Positions 8,796-17,234 of a stretch of DNA of 64,000 bases are shown piece by piece. The translations under genes and the position numbers were made by a program. Numbering within the stretch: position 1 is the first letter of the stretch; every line of letters begins with the position of its first letter. Source of the DNA: a virus; the IMG/VR virus record IMGVR_UViG_3300037258_000358, positions 1 to 64,000 of that record; one strand, 5' to 3'. The notes beneath the pieces were generated by a model, which saw nothing but the letters and a program-made list of their open reading frames with translations, had not been told where the DNA came from and ran no database searches.

Positions 8796-9073
8796 TTCTT
8801 GACGTGCGCGTCGGCTTCGGCCTGCGCTTCCGCCGCCTCGGCCGAGCGCAGGATCGCATCGACCACGCCGCCGACGGATGGATAGAGGATGGCCAGGATC
8901 GGCCGGGGCGCCCGTACGCAGGTCATATGTTTGATGTGATAGCGGATGACGGCATGGAGCGCGCCCGAACAGATGACCTCTGGCGAGATGCCACGGCTCT
9001 CGGCGTGGGCGAGCATCAGGGAGACAGCCTGGTCGGTCGCGGCCGCCTCGGCTTGGTACTGGAGATCGCTCAT
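8792..9073 (-). CDS. Hypothetical protein, 93 aa
   Basis: ATG overlaps the RecT-like stop (ATGA), and its own stop overlaps the TTG of the methyltransferase. Mostly helical with an Ala/Glu-rich C-terminus; no recognised motif. Position suggests co-expression with the recombination genes. Confidence 0.6.
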   Translation of the reverse strand: MSDLQYQAEAAATDQAVSLMLAHAESRGISPEVICSGALHAVIRYHIKHMTCVRAPRPILAILYPSVGGVVDAILRSAEAAEAQAEADAHVKN

Positions 9074-10596
9074 TCGTCCGGGGCCGATGCGTTGCGGATG
9101 TCGACCACAGCATCGGCGATAGGATCCTCCAACTCAAGATACGTCCGGGTCCGCGCGAGGGCGCGGAAGGATTTGCGCACGTCGGCCGGCGCGGCCTGTT
9201 GCGCCCAGGCCATGAAATACATCGGGTCGTGCTCCGGGTTGACCTTCATCTTCTCGACGGCCGCGCGGTTGTAGGCGAGCGAGAGCGTGCGCTTCTGGTC
9301 CCCTGCATCGAAGGCCTGGAATTCGCCGCTCTCGATCAGGTCGTAGATTTGCCGGGCGATCGTCGGCCAGTCGGGCGCCCGCATGATGATCTCGCGCCAC
9401 TCGACTACGGGCGCTTCCGCCCCATTGCCGCTTTTCGTCTCTTCCTGGATAGCCTCGGCCTCAGGCGTGCGGTGCGCCTCTCCCTCGTCCGCCGGACGGT
9501 CGCCAGGGAAGGCGTCCTCTTCATTCGCCTGTGGCTTGTCGATCTCGCCAGCGCTCGTAGCCTCGGACTGCGCTGGCTGGCCAGAGGCTTCCTCCGCTGA
9601 AACCTCCGACGCATCGGTCGCAGAGTCCGGCGTAGCGCTGTCCGCCTCCGCAGTGTGGGCAGCGCTCTCGGAAGGGTCCGGCTGAGGATCTTCGACCTCC
9701 GCCTCGACCTCATCGCCGACCACGGACTGGCGCAGTTCCTCGACGCGGAGACGCGCGGTCTCTTCGACCCACTGGCGATTTTCGTCGTCGAGGGCCTCGA
9801 TCCATTTCTCGTCGCCCCGGAGAATATCGGCGATGTCCGCGCCGGTCTCCGCGTGACGCAGGGCCGTGACGAGGGCCGTGACAGCTTGGACCAGTTCAGG
9901 CCCCTCTTCAGCGACTCCCGCTGCTTTGGCGCTCTCCGCCTCCGCCTTCGGCGCATTCAGGCGAGCCGCGAGGCCCGATGTCTGGCGCCCGTTATCGCGA
10001 GCCGGAAGGACTTCGAAATCCCTGACCTCTTCGGCGATGGACGTTCCGCGCAGGACATCGGCCGCCCCGTCCCGACAGGCGAATCCCCGGGCGCGCATCT
10101 GGAGCATCCGCCTCTTCGCGGTCTGCCAGGGGCCGTCCTTGGACCAGAGTTTCGCCTCCTTGGCCTGAAACACCGAGAACGTCCGCTCGATCTCTTCGCC
10201 GTCTGGGCGCGTCACCCGGCAATGAGCGGTCATGTCGTCCGGGTAGGCGTCGCTCTCGTTGGCGAGCCACTCCTTGATCTTGAAGCGGTGTGCATAGAGC
10301 AACGCCGGGATGGCGTCCCCCCAGATCGTCAGCTGGTTGTTCACCATGTAGAAAGCGCGGATCGCCTGCATGGGCGGGAAGCCGAGTTCGGCGCCGGTGA
10401 GGATCGCCACCGTGCATTTCTCGGCGGTGTTCAGCGTCTTGGGCGCCAGATCGGCCCGGGCGATGGCGGTCCCCAGCCGGAAGGCGTCCTCGAGCGACCG
10501 CGGAAGGATGGCGGCCAGTTCGGCCCCGGCCATGAGCGGCTGCGCGGGCCGAACGGCGACTTCCTTGCGGTCTTCAGTTGCGGGTTGGTTGGTCAT
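9070..10596 (-). CDS. recT: RecT-like single-strand annealing protein
   Basis: 508 aa. The N-terminal ~210 residues match the RecT family: EKCTVAILTGAELGFPPMQA, a NQLTIWGDAIPALL segment, and KDGPWQTAKRRMLQMRARGF followed by ADVLRG. The family anneals single-stranded DNA after exonuclease resection. The middle (about 280-390) is an acidic Glu/Ala/Pro/Ser-rich linker, and a separate C-terminal helical domain follows, so it is about twice the usual RecT length. The gene directly follows the RecE-type nuclease with an ATGA overlap. The long linker and extra domain may recruit partners such as SSB (inference). Confidence 0.8.
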   Translation of the reverse strand: MTNQPATEDRKEVAVRPAQPLMAGAELAAILPRSLEDAFRLGTAIARADLAPKTLNTAEKCTVAILTGAELGFPPMQAIRAFYMVNNQLTIWGDAIPALLYAHRFKIKEWLANESDAYPDDMTAHCRVTRPDGEEIERTFSVFQAKEAKLWSKDGPWQTAKRRMLQMRARGFACRDGAADVLRGTSIAEEVRDFEVLPARDNGRQTSGLAARLNAPKAEAESAKAAGVAEEGPELVQAVTALVTALRHAETGADIADILRGDEKWIEALDDENRQWVEETARLRVEELRQSVVGDEVEAEVEDPQPDPSESAAHTAEADSATPDSATDASEVSAEEASGQPAQSEATSAGEIDKPQANEEDAFPGDRPADEGEAHRTPEAEAIQEETKSGNGAEAPVVEWREIIMRAPDWPTIARQIYDLIESGEFQAFDAGDQKRTLSLAYNRAAVEKMKVNPEHDPMYFMAWAQQAAPADVRKSFRALARTRTYLELEDPIADAVVDIRNASAPDE

Positions 10597-11519
10597 ATCG
10601 CGGCCTCAGCCTCCATCATTTGCAGTTTCCGTTCGATCTTCGAGCGCTGCCAAGGCGGCATCTCGACGAATTCGGCGTCGCGCTGGTTGCCGCCCGGCCC
10701 TGGCCAATGGCCCTCGTCCATGCATCGCTTCATGAGCCGTAGCGACGCAGCGACCTGCCGGTCTCCCAATTCGATATCGGCCGGCTTCAGGGTGCGCACC
10801 CGGCAGCAATAGGGCGGCTTGGTCTCGACGAACACCGTGGAGAAGGATTGCATCTCCATGCCGAGGATCTGTTTGAAGGCGCGGGCGATCATCGCCGCCT
10901 GCATGTTGATCCCGGTATCGCCGATGGCCTTTTCGATCCATTCGTCAGTCACGGACGCGGCGGTTTTCAGATCGGTGACATCGGCGCTGTCGTTGGGCAG
11001 CGAGTCGGGCCTGACCTTCAGCCAGATCCCGGTTTCCTCGTCCAGACAGATCATCGTGTGTTCGATCAGCCCCCCGAGGGCGCCGTTCCGAACCAGGGCG
11101 TTCTGCGCCAGACTGGCGGCCATGCCGTCGATGGCCTCGGTATGCTTGGGCTCGATGACCTGCATGCCTTCAACTTGTTTCTCAGCCCGCCACGCCTTCG
11201 CTTCCTTCGTCCGCCAGGAGTCGAACTTGTCGGGGCGCACGACGAAATGCTCTTCGAAATAGCGCTGGCCCAGGATCAGGTGATGCGCAGCTTGGCCCAG
11301 GATCATCGCCTCGCTGGGATCGTCCTCTTCCCGGTTCGGGTTCAGATAGAGCTTCAGATAAGCATGCGCCGGGCTGTCTTCGAAGATCGTGTGGAGAACT
11401 GATCGGGAGGCGCTGGGCGTCGCGGTGAGTTGGCCATGATATACGTCCATTCCGACGTCCGAATAGACGCCCGGGGCATTCAGAGGCCGATGGCGGAAGG
11501 GGATGATGTCCATGGTCAC
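10593..11519 (-). CDS. RecE-like PD-(D/E)XK exonuclease
   Basis: 308 aa from the GTG that overlaps the upstream stop (GTGA); the ATG at 11513 is an alternative. Features of the RecE/DUF3799 nuclease family include an early Ser-rich SxSxxxxxL..SPAH segment, GQAAHHLIL, the acidic cluster VRPDSLPNDSADVTDLKTA (D..D-x-K) and a following Q in INMQAAMIARAF. It resects double-stranded ends for the RecT-like partner encoded next. Confidence 0.82.
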   Translation of the reverse strand: MTMDIIPFRHRPLNAPGVYSDVGMDVYHGQLTATPSASRSVLHTIFEDSPAHAYLKLYLNPNREEDDPSEAMILGQAAHHLILGQRYFEEHFVVRPDKFDSWRTKEAKAWRAEKQVEGMQVIEPKHTEAIDGMAASLAQNALVRNGALGGLIEHTMICLDEETGIWLKVRPDSLPNDSADVTDLKTAASVTDEWIEKAIGDTGINMQAAMIARAFKQILGMEMQSFSTVFVETKPPYCCRVRTLKPADIELGDRQVAASLRLMKRCMDEGHWPGPGGNQRDAEFVEMPPWQRSKIERKLQMMEAEAAI

Positions 11520-12811
11520 TCTGCGGCTTGCTGAAGCGCGACGCGGCCGTCTTCGATGACGATCACCCCCGCACGGCCCGAGGCAACCGTCTCGATCCAA
11601 ACCTGCAGGTCCTCGGTCGCGGCGAATTGCGCCAGAAGCGCCATGCTGTCGTTGTCGAGCAGGGAGCCGTCGCGCACCCGGATGATCCGGAGCTTCGGGT
11701 TCATGGCCGCAGCGATGGCGATGGAAACGCGCAACTGCTCGGCGTCCGACGCCTGATCAAGCGGAAGGCCATTGAAGGTCACGCCGTCCTCGGAAAGCCC
11801 AAGGCCATCGACCGGCAACTTCGCCTGAGCGATGGCCTCGGTCCTGATTCGTTCTCTGTTCGCCATCTGTTCGGTGAGCAGTCTGGATTTGGCCTCCAGT
11901 TCGGCCGCCTCTTCCTCCAGGCCGACCTTGGCGAGCCGCGATCCCTCGACGGCGTTGAACCGACGCGCCTTGTCGATCTCCGCGCTGAGGGCCTGCGTGT
12001 CGATAGGGTCGTCGAGGGGCTTGGCGTTGGATACAGCCTCGTTTCGCTTGCCGACCCGGGCCTGGAGTTCATCCACCTCTTTCGCCAGAGAAGCGGCCTG
12101 CGCAAGCAGATCGTCCGCCCTGTCGCGTTTCTCATCGGCCAGATTGACCAGAGCCAGTGTGTCACGCTCATAGGAAAGCCGTTGCTCCCGGAGCGTGGCG
12201 ATCTTGGCATTGTGGTCGCTGGCGCCCGTCAGTCTGGCGAGCAGATCATCGAGCGGCGCGGACGGCTCTTCGATCTCCGCTAGGGTGATCGCGGCCGCCC
12301 TGGCCTTCGTGCTTTCAGCCTGGCGGTTGATGTCGCGCCGGTTGTCGAAATCGGCCTTGTTGGATTGGGCGATGGCGTCGAAGTCCACACCCGGGACAAG
12401 CCGCTGGAGGTCGCGAAGCTGGTCCTTGCCGTCCTTCTGCATGAAGTCGAGCGGATCGAATGTAAGAGAACCGACGAGGCCGTTCAGGATTTCCTGCGGC
12501 TTGGGATAGCGCGCGCCATCCTCGCTCTCGACAACGAGGGAGGTGGTGAAGCCGCCATCTTCCTGGGCGTTGAACGTGCGCCGGATCTTGAGCTGGCCCA
12601 TGTCCAGGCGGATCACGGCCCTTTCCTCGCCGGCCCGGATCGGCCGCGTCGGAATCCGGCGCTCGCCGGCCAGGGCATAGAAGATGGAATCGAGGATCGA
12701 GGTCTTTCCGGCCCCGTTCTTGCCCGTGATCTCGACGATGTTGCCCTCAGGCGTGATCTCCACCGCCGACAAACGCTTCACGTTCTCGGCTTCGAGCCGG
12801 ATGATTTTCAT
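11516..12811 (-). CDS. SMC/RecF-like AAA ATPase
   Basis: 431 aa from ATG 12811 with AAGG upstream. Walker A GKNGAGKTS is at residues 30-38, just after MKIIRLEAENVKRLSAVEI, as in RecF/SbcC/SMC ATPases. A coiled-coil middle (about 150-330) separates the ATPase halves, and the C-terminal half has a degenerate Walker B region (LRIIRVRDGSLLDN). It is first in the operon with RecE- and RecT-like genes, so it probably helps process DNA ends. Confidence 0.75.
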   Translation of the reverse strand: MKIIRLEAENVKRLSAVEITPEGNIVEITGKNGAGKTSILDSIFYALAGERRIPTRPIRAGEERAVIRLDMGQLKIRRTFNAQEDGGFTTSLVVESEDGARYPKPQEILNGLVGSLTFDPLDFMQKDGKDQLRDLQRLVPGVDFDAIAQSNKADFDNRRDINRQAESTKARAAAITLAEIEEPSAPLDDLLARLTGASDHNAKIATLREQRLSYERDTLALVNLADEKRDRADDLLAQAASLAKEVDELQARVGKRNEAVSNAKPLDDPIDTQALSAEIDKARRFNAVEGSRLAKVGLEEEAAELEAKSRLLTEQMANRERIRTEAIAQAKLPVDGLGLSEDGVTFNGLPLDQASDAEQLRVSIAIAAAMNPKLRIIRVRDGSLLDNDSMALLAQFAATEDLQVWIETVASGRAGVIVIEDGRVALQQAAE

Positions 12812-12922
12812 GGGATCGCCTTGGAATCGTCGAGGTCCGAAAAGTGTGGGCTCAAATAATTCCGTTGGCAAGCAGGATTGCATGAGACGGTGGCCTATGG
12901 GATGTCTATTTCACGCCGACTC
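12812..12922. promoter_or_regulatory. Divergent regulatory region
   Basis: About 110 bp between the recombination operon (-) and the HTH gene (+). Promoters for both are expected here. On the - strand TTGCCA followed after 17 bp by CACACT is a weak candidate. A second in-frame ATG for the HTH gene lies at 12902. Confidence 0.35.
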
Positions 12923-13150
12923 ATGACCAAGCCGCTCATCAATCCTCACCCGGAAGTGGCCGCTCTAGCTGACCATTGCTTCCGTGCGGGCGTGAATGTT
13001 CCGGACGTTCTGAGGCGCGCCAAGGTCGCCCCCTCGACCTGGATGCGCTGGCGTCGCGGAATGTCTCACTCGTCCTCGACGATGTTCGCCCTCAGAGCGG
13101 CGCTCGCCGAAATCATCAAGGAGAACGAATCCCATGCCCAAGCCGACTGA
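12923..13150 (+). CDS. Small HTH regulator (Cro/CI-like)
   Basis: 75 aa (ATG 12902 would add 7). The segment VNVPDVLRRAKVAPSTWMRW is a plausible helix-turn-helix, followed by a short helix. It sits at the divergence point between the recombination operon and the + strand early genes, where phage switch regulators usually lie, so it is a candidate for controlling both. No partner repressor gene was seen next to it. Confidence 0.6.
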   Translation: MTKPLINPHPEVAALADHCFRAGVNVPDVLRRAKVAPSTWMRWRRGMSHSSSTMFALRAALAEIIKENESHAQAD

Positions 13151-13694
13151 ACTTTCCAACCAGCCCTCTGACGACCAGGTCCGGACTTACATGAACGGGA
13201 TGATCGAACTGATCGTCGAGCGCGAGGAACTGAACGCCAAGATCGGCGGCTTCCGGAAGCTAGCCAAGGCCCAAGGCGTCGAACTCAAGCGCGCCGACAA
13301 CATCATCAAGATGCTGGATTGGGAGCCCGAAGAGATCAAAGCTGCCTTCGCCGCCGACCGGCGATATGCGGAAATCATGGGGATGCCCGTCGGTACTCAA
13401 CTGGACCTCTTCGACGGATCGGCGGACACGGCGGCCGACGTCAAGGAAAAGATGAAGTGGCGCGCCCGCGGCCGTATGCTGGGCCTGGCGGGAAAGGGGG
13501 ACGCGACCGAGGCGCCCGAGGGTTGCCCCCCCGAATGCTGCCAGGCCTTCGCCGAAGGCTGGGAGGACGGCCAGGATGAGACGCAACAGGCTTTCCTGCG
13601 CATTCAGGGCGAGAAAGACGGGAAGGTCACGCCGATCAAGAAGGGCGCGAGGGCCAAGGCAGACGAAAAAACCGAGGATCCGCTTCTCAACTGA
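13134..13694 (+). CDS. GapR/DUF2312-like protein with RMF-like C-terminal segment
   Basis: 186 aa; start has GGAG 8 bp upstream and overlaps the previous gene by 17 bp. Residues ~20-90 have the helical pattern of GapR/DUF2312 (ELIVEREELNAKIGGFRKLA, AKAQG, then ..MGMPVGTQLDLFD), an alphaproteobacterial DNA-binding chromatin family. Residues ~110-150 contain RGRMLGLAGK......CPPECCQAFAEGWEDGQ, resembling the ribosome modulation factor fold (G-x-x-x-G-L...W-x-x-G). The fusion is unusual. The function is inferred from similarity recalled from memory. Confidence 0.5.
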   Translation: MPKPTELSNQPSDDQVRTYMNGMIELIVEREELNAKIGGFRKLAKAQGVELKRADNIIKMLDWEPEEIKAAFAADRRYAEIMGMPVGTQLDLFDGSADTAADVKEKMKWRARGRMLGLAGKGDATEAPEGCPPECCQAFAEGWEDGQDETQQAFLRIQGEKDGKVTPIKKGARAKADEKTEDPLLN

Positions 13695-13695
13695 G

Positions 13696-14205
13696 ATGCG
13701 CGAGATTGAGCCTCTGACAGCCAAAACGGCGCGCGCCACGTGGGCCTATGACCCGGAGACAGGCATTCTCAGGTGGCGCATCCGGCCAGCACCATGTGTT
13801 CGGGTCGGCGACATCGCCGGAAGCGTGAATAGCAACGGCTATTTGAAGGTCGACTTTCGTGGCCGTACATATGCCGCTCATCGATTGGCGTTTCTGATAG
13901 CCGAGGCCCGATGGCCGCGCGGCGATCTGGACCATCGCGACCTGGTCAAGTCGAACAATCGTCGGGACAATCGGCGCGAGGCGACGCGGTCGCAGAACGT
14001 CGCCAACGTCGGGCTGCGCCTCGATAACTCTAGCGGATTTCGGGGCGTCACGCGGCGAAGGTCCGGGTCGCGACCATGGCGTGCCGTCCATGTAGTCGAC
14101 GGCGTTCGCCACAGCTTGGGCGATTTTTCCACTGCGGAGGAAGCAGGGGCGGCCTACGCCGCTTTCGTCGCCGAGCATCGCGGAGAATTCGCGCGGTGCA
14201 AATAA
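13696..14205 (+). CDS. HNH homing endonuclease with AP2-like domain
   Basis: 169 aa from ATG 13696, one base after the previous stop. The N-terminal part has HRLAFLIAEARWPRGDLDHR followed by a D-N-R-x-x-N-L-like segment (SNNRRDNRREATRSQNVAN), the HNH_3 pattern. Residues ~115-165 (SSGFRGVTRRRSGSRPWRAV...LGDFSTAEEAGAAYAAF) match an AP2/ERF DNA-binding domain. Such free-standing homing nucleases are common in phages and spread their own gene. Confidence 0.82.
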   Translation: MREIEPLTAKTARATWAYDPETGILRWRIRPAPCVRVGDIAGSVNSNGYLKVDFRGRTYAAHRLAFLIAEARWPRGDLDHRDLVKSNNRRDNRREATRSQNVANVGLRLDNSSGFRGVTRRRSGSRPWRAVHVVDGVRHSLGDFSTAEEAGAAYAAFVAEHRGEFARCK

Positions 14206-14732
14206 TCGGCTGGGATCTCGGGAGCCACCTTTGCGGCTGGGCAGTCACCGACTGCGAGCACCTTCCTGCCGCCGGCGCCTTCGAATTGGATCGGTGCACT
14301 CCAGACACAATCGGCGACATGGGCGCTCAATTCAGCCGGCGCGTCATGGAGATTCACGAACGGTTTCCAGGCTCGACCCATTGGGTCAGCGAGCGCCCGC
14401 TGCTGACGCCCACTGACCTTAGATTCACCGTCGAGAGGCTCTGCGGCCTTTCGATTCTGCTCCAGACCATCGGTCGCAAGCTGGGGCTGGAATGCGCCAT
14501 GGTCGAGCCGAGGACGGCCAAGGCGGAATGGGCTGGCCGAAACGCCTCAAAAGACGAGATGATCGCCATCGCGGTCCGGATGGGGATTCAACTGCCAAAG
14601 GCAAAGGCAAACGGTCGCGAGGACGCCGCCGACGCTTGTGCCGTCGCCAAAGTTGGGGTCCGCCTCTTCGCCCGGCAACACCTGACGCGCTGGGACCAAG
14701 CGATCTACCGACGCCAGGGAGGGTTGATCTAG
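14196..14732 (+). CDS. RuvC-like Holliday junction resolvase
   Basis: 178 aa from the GTG at 14196, giving the usual start VQIIGWDLGS. Catalytic acidic residues fit RuvC: Asp in IIGWDLG, Glu in WVSERPL, and the DAADA pair near the C-terminus. It resolves branched DNA during replication, recombination or packaging. It overlaps the HNH gene by 10 bp and ends 4 bp inside the convergent HNH gene. Confidence 0.75.
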   Translation: MQIIGWDLGSHLCGWAVTDCEHLPAAGAFELDRCTPDTIGDMGAQFSRRVMEIHERFPGSTHWVSERPLLTPTDLRFTVERLCGLSILLQTIGRKLGLECAMVEPRTAKAEWAGRNASKDEMIAIAVRMGIQLPKAKANGREDAADACAVAKVGVRLFARQHLTRWDQAIYRRQGGLI

Positions 14733-15313
14733 CGCGACATCCAGTCCGCCACGCGCCGCAGATCGGACGGTGAATAGTCGCGCTTGATGTTGTTGCAGCG
14801 CCAGCAGATCATCCGGACGTTTTCGCGCTCGTAGCCTCTGTCATTGTCGAAGCGGTCTATGCTCGGGCTGTCATTTCTCTTCTGGCCCGAGCCGGTCGAT
14901 CCCGTGCAAAAGGTCACGCCGCAACACTCGCAGTTAGGCTGCGCGCGAAGCCACTCTTCGACAGCCTTCGGCGACAGCCATTCTGGCTTTGGCCAACCGC
15001 GGTCGCGACACCTCATATAGATTCCGGAGGCCATGCTGTTCGCCTTGACCTTCAGCGGCACGCGGGCCTGTCGTGCCCGCTCTACAGCGCGTTGGCGGTC
15101 GCCGTGCGCCGTCTGGTAGAGTGCGCGACGCCTAGTCGCGATCCGTTCTGAGTTTTTGCGCCTCCACGCCGTCAATGTGGCTCGCGAACAAATCCGGCAT
15201 TTGCTCGTCAGCCCGCGTCGGCACACCCGGCTGGGCGCGAAGAATTCTGACGTGTGCGGGTTGGGGGTCTGGCATTGGCTGCATACTTGAATTGGAGGCG
15301 AGGGAGCCATCAT
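14729..15313 (-). CDS. HNH endonuclease with N-terminal zinc ribbon
   Basis: 194 aa. N-terminal CSQCQTPN....F.........CRICSR forms a zinc ribbon. The C-terminal half has NCECCGVTFC...SPSIDRFDNDRGYERENVRMICWRCN, the HNH pattern with Cys pairs. The start lies 182 bp inside the MT-A70 frame, in a region where this frame, not that of MT-A70, looks coding. Probably a homing gene that settled in the 3' end of the methyltransferase gene. Confidence 0.75.
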   Translation of the reverse strand: MMAPSPPIQVCSQCQTPNPHTSEFFAPSRVCRRGLTSKCRICSRATLTAWRRKNSERIATRRRALYQTAHGDRQRAVERARQARVPLKVKANSMASGIYMRCRDRGWPKPEWLSPKAVEEWLRAQPNCECCGVTFCTGSTGSGQKRNDSPSIDRFDNDRGYERENVRMICWRCNNIKRDYSPSDLRRVADWMSR

Positions 15314-15968
15314 GCTTGCCTACCTCATTTCCCCACGAATGCCAGTTTTCCCTGTTCGACCGCGCAAATAATTCCAAGTACGGTCCGCCGACGAGCGCCT
15401 CGAGACGATCATATTGCTGATGCGGCTTGGCGGAGTGAGCGCCGCGCGGACAGTAGATCAGTTGCTCGACGCCCTTCGAGAGCCGGGGCGGTGAACCGCG
15501 ACCAAAAAGAAAGGTGATCTCGGCCTGCTTTCGGAACCAATATCCCATGGAAAGGTTCGGGCGCTTGCCGCGGCGGTCCTTCACCCAGACAGGCCCGAGG
15601 GTGCGGTAACTGAACCCCCACGCTTGCCCTAGGGCGAGTGCTTGCGGGACCATGGCGTCCAACACCCACATGACGAGGACGCAGTCTGACGCAGCCACCT
15701 CGGCCACGCTGAGGGCCTTCAGCATCGGCATCGGGACGACGCGGTAATGCTGGACGGCCGCGCGCTGCGGGATCGCGCCGGCGCTCTGATAGGTTCTGAA
15801 CGCCCATGGTGGATCGGCCAGGATGCAGCGAAAGCCGCCTTCTACGCGGGGGAGGGGGCCGAAGAGGGCCTCAAGCGCCAAGTCCGCTCTTTCTCGCCGA
15901 GCTTCGCCCCCGAGCCGCCTGCTTTCGAGCGCTGCACTTTCTGCGCCGAGAGAAGTTCCTTCAGACAT
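15132..15968 (-). CDS. MT-A70 family adenine methyltransferase
   Basis: 278 codons. The catalytic motif CILADPPWAF is at residues 48-57, and the C-terminal core YLELFARSNRENWHSWGNEV is diagnostic of MT-A70 enzymes, which methylate adenine N6. After about residue 220 (from 15308 on) the frame runs under the HNH gene and looks non-coding, so the native C-terminus was probably replaced. The ATG at 15968 overlaps the winged-helix gene by 127 bp; a TTG at 15881 would shorten the overlap. Confidence 0.8.
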   Translation of the reverse strand: MSEGTSLGAESAALESRRLGGEARRERADLALEALFGPLPRVEGGFRCILADPPWAFRTYQSAGAIPQRAAVQHYRVVPMPMLKALSVAEVAASDCVLVMWVLDAMVPQALALGQAWGFSYRTLGPVWVKDRRGKRPNLSMGYWFRKQAEITFLFGRGSPPRLSKGVEQLIYCPRGAHSAKPHQQYDRLEALVGGPYLELFARSNRENWHSWGNEVGKHDGSLASNSSMQPMPDPQPAHVRILRAQPGVPTRADEQMPDLFASHIDGVEAQKLRTDRD

Positions 15969-16138
15969 TGGCTGGCGCTCCGGTTGTCGACGCCGATGGC
16001 CCGGGCCACCTCGCTCGTCCGCAGCGGCCGGCTGGCCTTTGACAGCGCCTCGAGCGCGCGCTGTTCACGTGTCGGACCCGTTCTTGGAGCCACCGGAGTT
16101 CGCCTCGCACCCCTCGTATCGGTATCGACGTAGAACAT
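15842..16138 (-). CDS. Winged-helix DNA-binding protein
   Basis: 98 aa. TREQRALEALSKASRPLRTS then EVARAIG and NRSASQCLKELLSAQKVQRS form a MarR/BlaI-like winged helix. Starts at ATG 16138 or GTG 16093. It overlaps the end of the replication initiator gene and the start of MT-A70, typical of a compact early operon. Possible regulator of replication genes. Confidence 0.55.
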   Translation of the reverse strand: MFYVDTDTRGARRTPVAPRTGPTREQRALEALSKASRPLRTSEVARAIGVDNRSASQCLKELLSAQKVQRSKAGGSGAKLGEKERTWRLRPSSAPSPA

Positions 16139-17234
16139 CTGGCCAGAGTCGGCAATCCGGGGCGCCGGGAGGGGGGCCCCAATGGCCTCTATCCCAATCC
16201 TTGCGCAACTTCGTGCGCCAGCGGTCCATGGTCGACGTCTGCCGAGCCACGCCGGGCCATTCGTAGGTTCCGATGGCATGGCGGTTGCCGCCGGCCGGGG
16301 CGATGTAGGTCTCGTTTTCCCAGACGATGGGCTCGCCCTCGATGCACGGCTCGTCCGGCGGTTCCTCGACCTTGGGAAGGCGCCCGTCGGCGTACTGCCA
16401 GCGACCCTCGTCGATCGCCCTGGCCGGTGACATGGCATAGCGGCCGGCGTCCTTGGTCTGATCGTTCGTCTTGACGAACCGCAGCATCGCCTCGGTCACC
16501 ACGGCAGGGTCGTGGCCATCCTCGGCGGCGTCCCGGAGGGCGTAAACGATCTTCATCGGGTCGTCGCGGCAGCGTTTCTGAGCCGCCTCGGTCGATGCAT
16601 CGAAGATCCTGGCGGCGAGATTTCGGAGGTCCGGCGACGAGGCGTCCGGGATTTTCAGCTTCAAACTCGGCCTCGCGCGCGGCGGAGTAGAATCCTTCCT
16701 TCCTTCCTTAAGACTCTCTTCTAAGGAAGAAGAAAGAGAGTCTGTTCTTATAGGCGCCGCAAATGTTGCGGTCTCGAGACCACTCGCAGCATTTGCGGCG
16801 CGCTCTGTGGATGCAGGATTTGCAGTTAGTCCACTCGCAAATTTCGCAGGGGACTCGACCTCGAATTCGCTGGGAACCGACTGACCATTTCGGCGCTCGA
16901 GGATGCCGGGATCGCCTGGAGGGGGTGCGTTGGCATCCTCGTCGCGGCCGTTCGGGAAGATGGTAACCGGCGAGAAGTTGATCTCGATCAGGTCGGAAAG
17001 ACGCCCTTGGCCACGAACGCGTTTGGTGCGCTTGATCAGTTTCCGCTCTTCGAGGTCGGTCAGCGCCGTAAAGACCGTTCTCTCGCAGAGATTGCAACCC
17101 TCCGCGATGGCGCTTTGCGCGGCCCAGCATCGACCATGAGTACCGGCGAGTTCGCAGAGATAGAGAAGGACCAGGAGAGACGTGTATTTGTCTACGCGCT
17201 GCGCCCACGCCCATGCCGTAGCTTGTCCGCTCAT
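16065..17234 (-). CDS. Replication initiator (winged helix, O-protein-like)
   Basis: 389 aa. The ATG overlaps the helicase stop (ATGA). Residues ~10-86 form a winged helix (LCELAGTHGRCWAAQSAIAE, ..CERTVFTALTDLEERKLIKR) as in phage replication initiators that bind origin repeats and load helicase. Residues ~125-175 form a low-complexity linker, encoded by iteron repeats (see origin). The C-terminal half (REsidues ~190-389) is helical, with an acidic Pro-rich segment and a Trp/Arg-rich end. Its neighbour is the DnaB-type helicase, as in lambda O/P and similar modules. Confidence 0.75.
   Translation of the reverse strand: MSGQATAWAWAQRVDKYTSLLVLLYLCELAGTHGRCWAAQSAIAEGCNLCERTVFTALTDLEERKLIKRTKRVRGQGRLSDLIEINFSPVTIFPNGRDEDANAPPPGDPGILERRNGQSVPSEFEVESPAKFASGLTANPASTERAANAASGLETATFAAPIRTDSLSSSLEESLKEGRKDSTPPRARPSLKLKIPDASSPDLRNLAARIFDASTEAAQKRCRDDPMKIVYALRDAAEDGHDPAVVTEAMLRFVKTNDQTKDAGRYAMSPARAIDEGRWQYADGRLPKVEEPPDEPCIEGEPIVWENETYIAPAGGNRHAIGTYEWPGVARQTSTMDRWRTKLRKDWDRGHWGPPPGAPDCRLWPDVLRRYRYEGCEANSGGSKNGSDT
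16695..16850. other. Candidate replication origin inside the initiator gene
   Basis: Four near-palindromic 14-bp repeats with consensus YGCAAATNNYGCRN lie at 16758-16771, 16784-16797, 16811-16824 and 16836-16849, with centres 25-27 bp apart. Beside them (about 16697-16755) is the least GC-rich stretch of the gene: a purine/pyrimidine-biased tract with two overlapping inverted repeats (CTTCCTTA/TAAGGAAG and an 11-bp AGACTCTCTT arm). Iterons plus an easily melted segment inside the initiator gene is the layout of the lambda origin in gene O. A fifth copy lies at 22884-22897. Confidence 0.7.
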
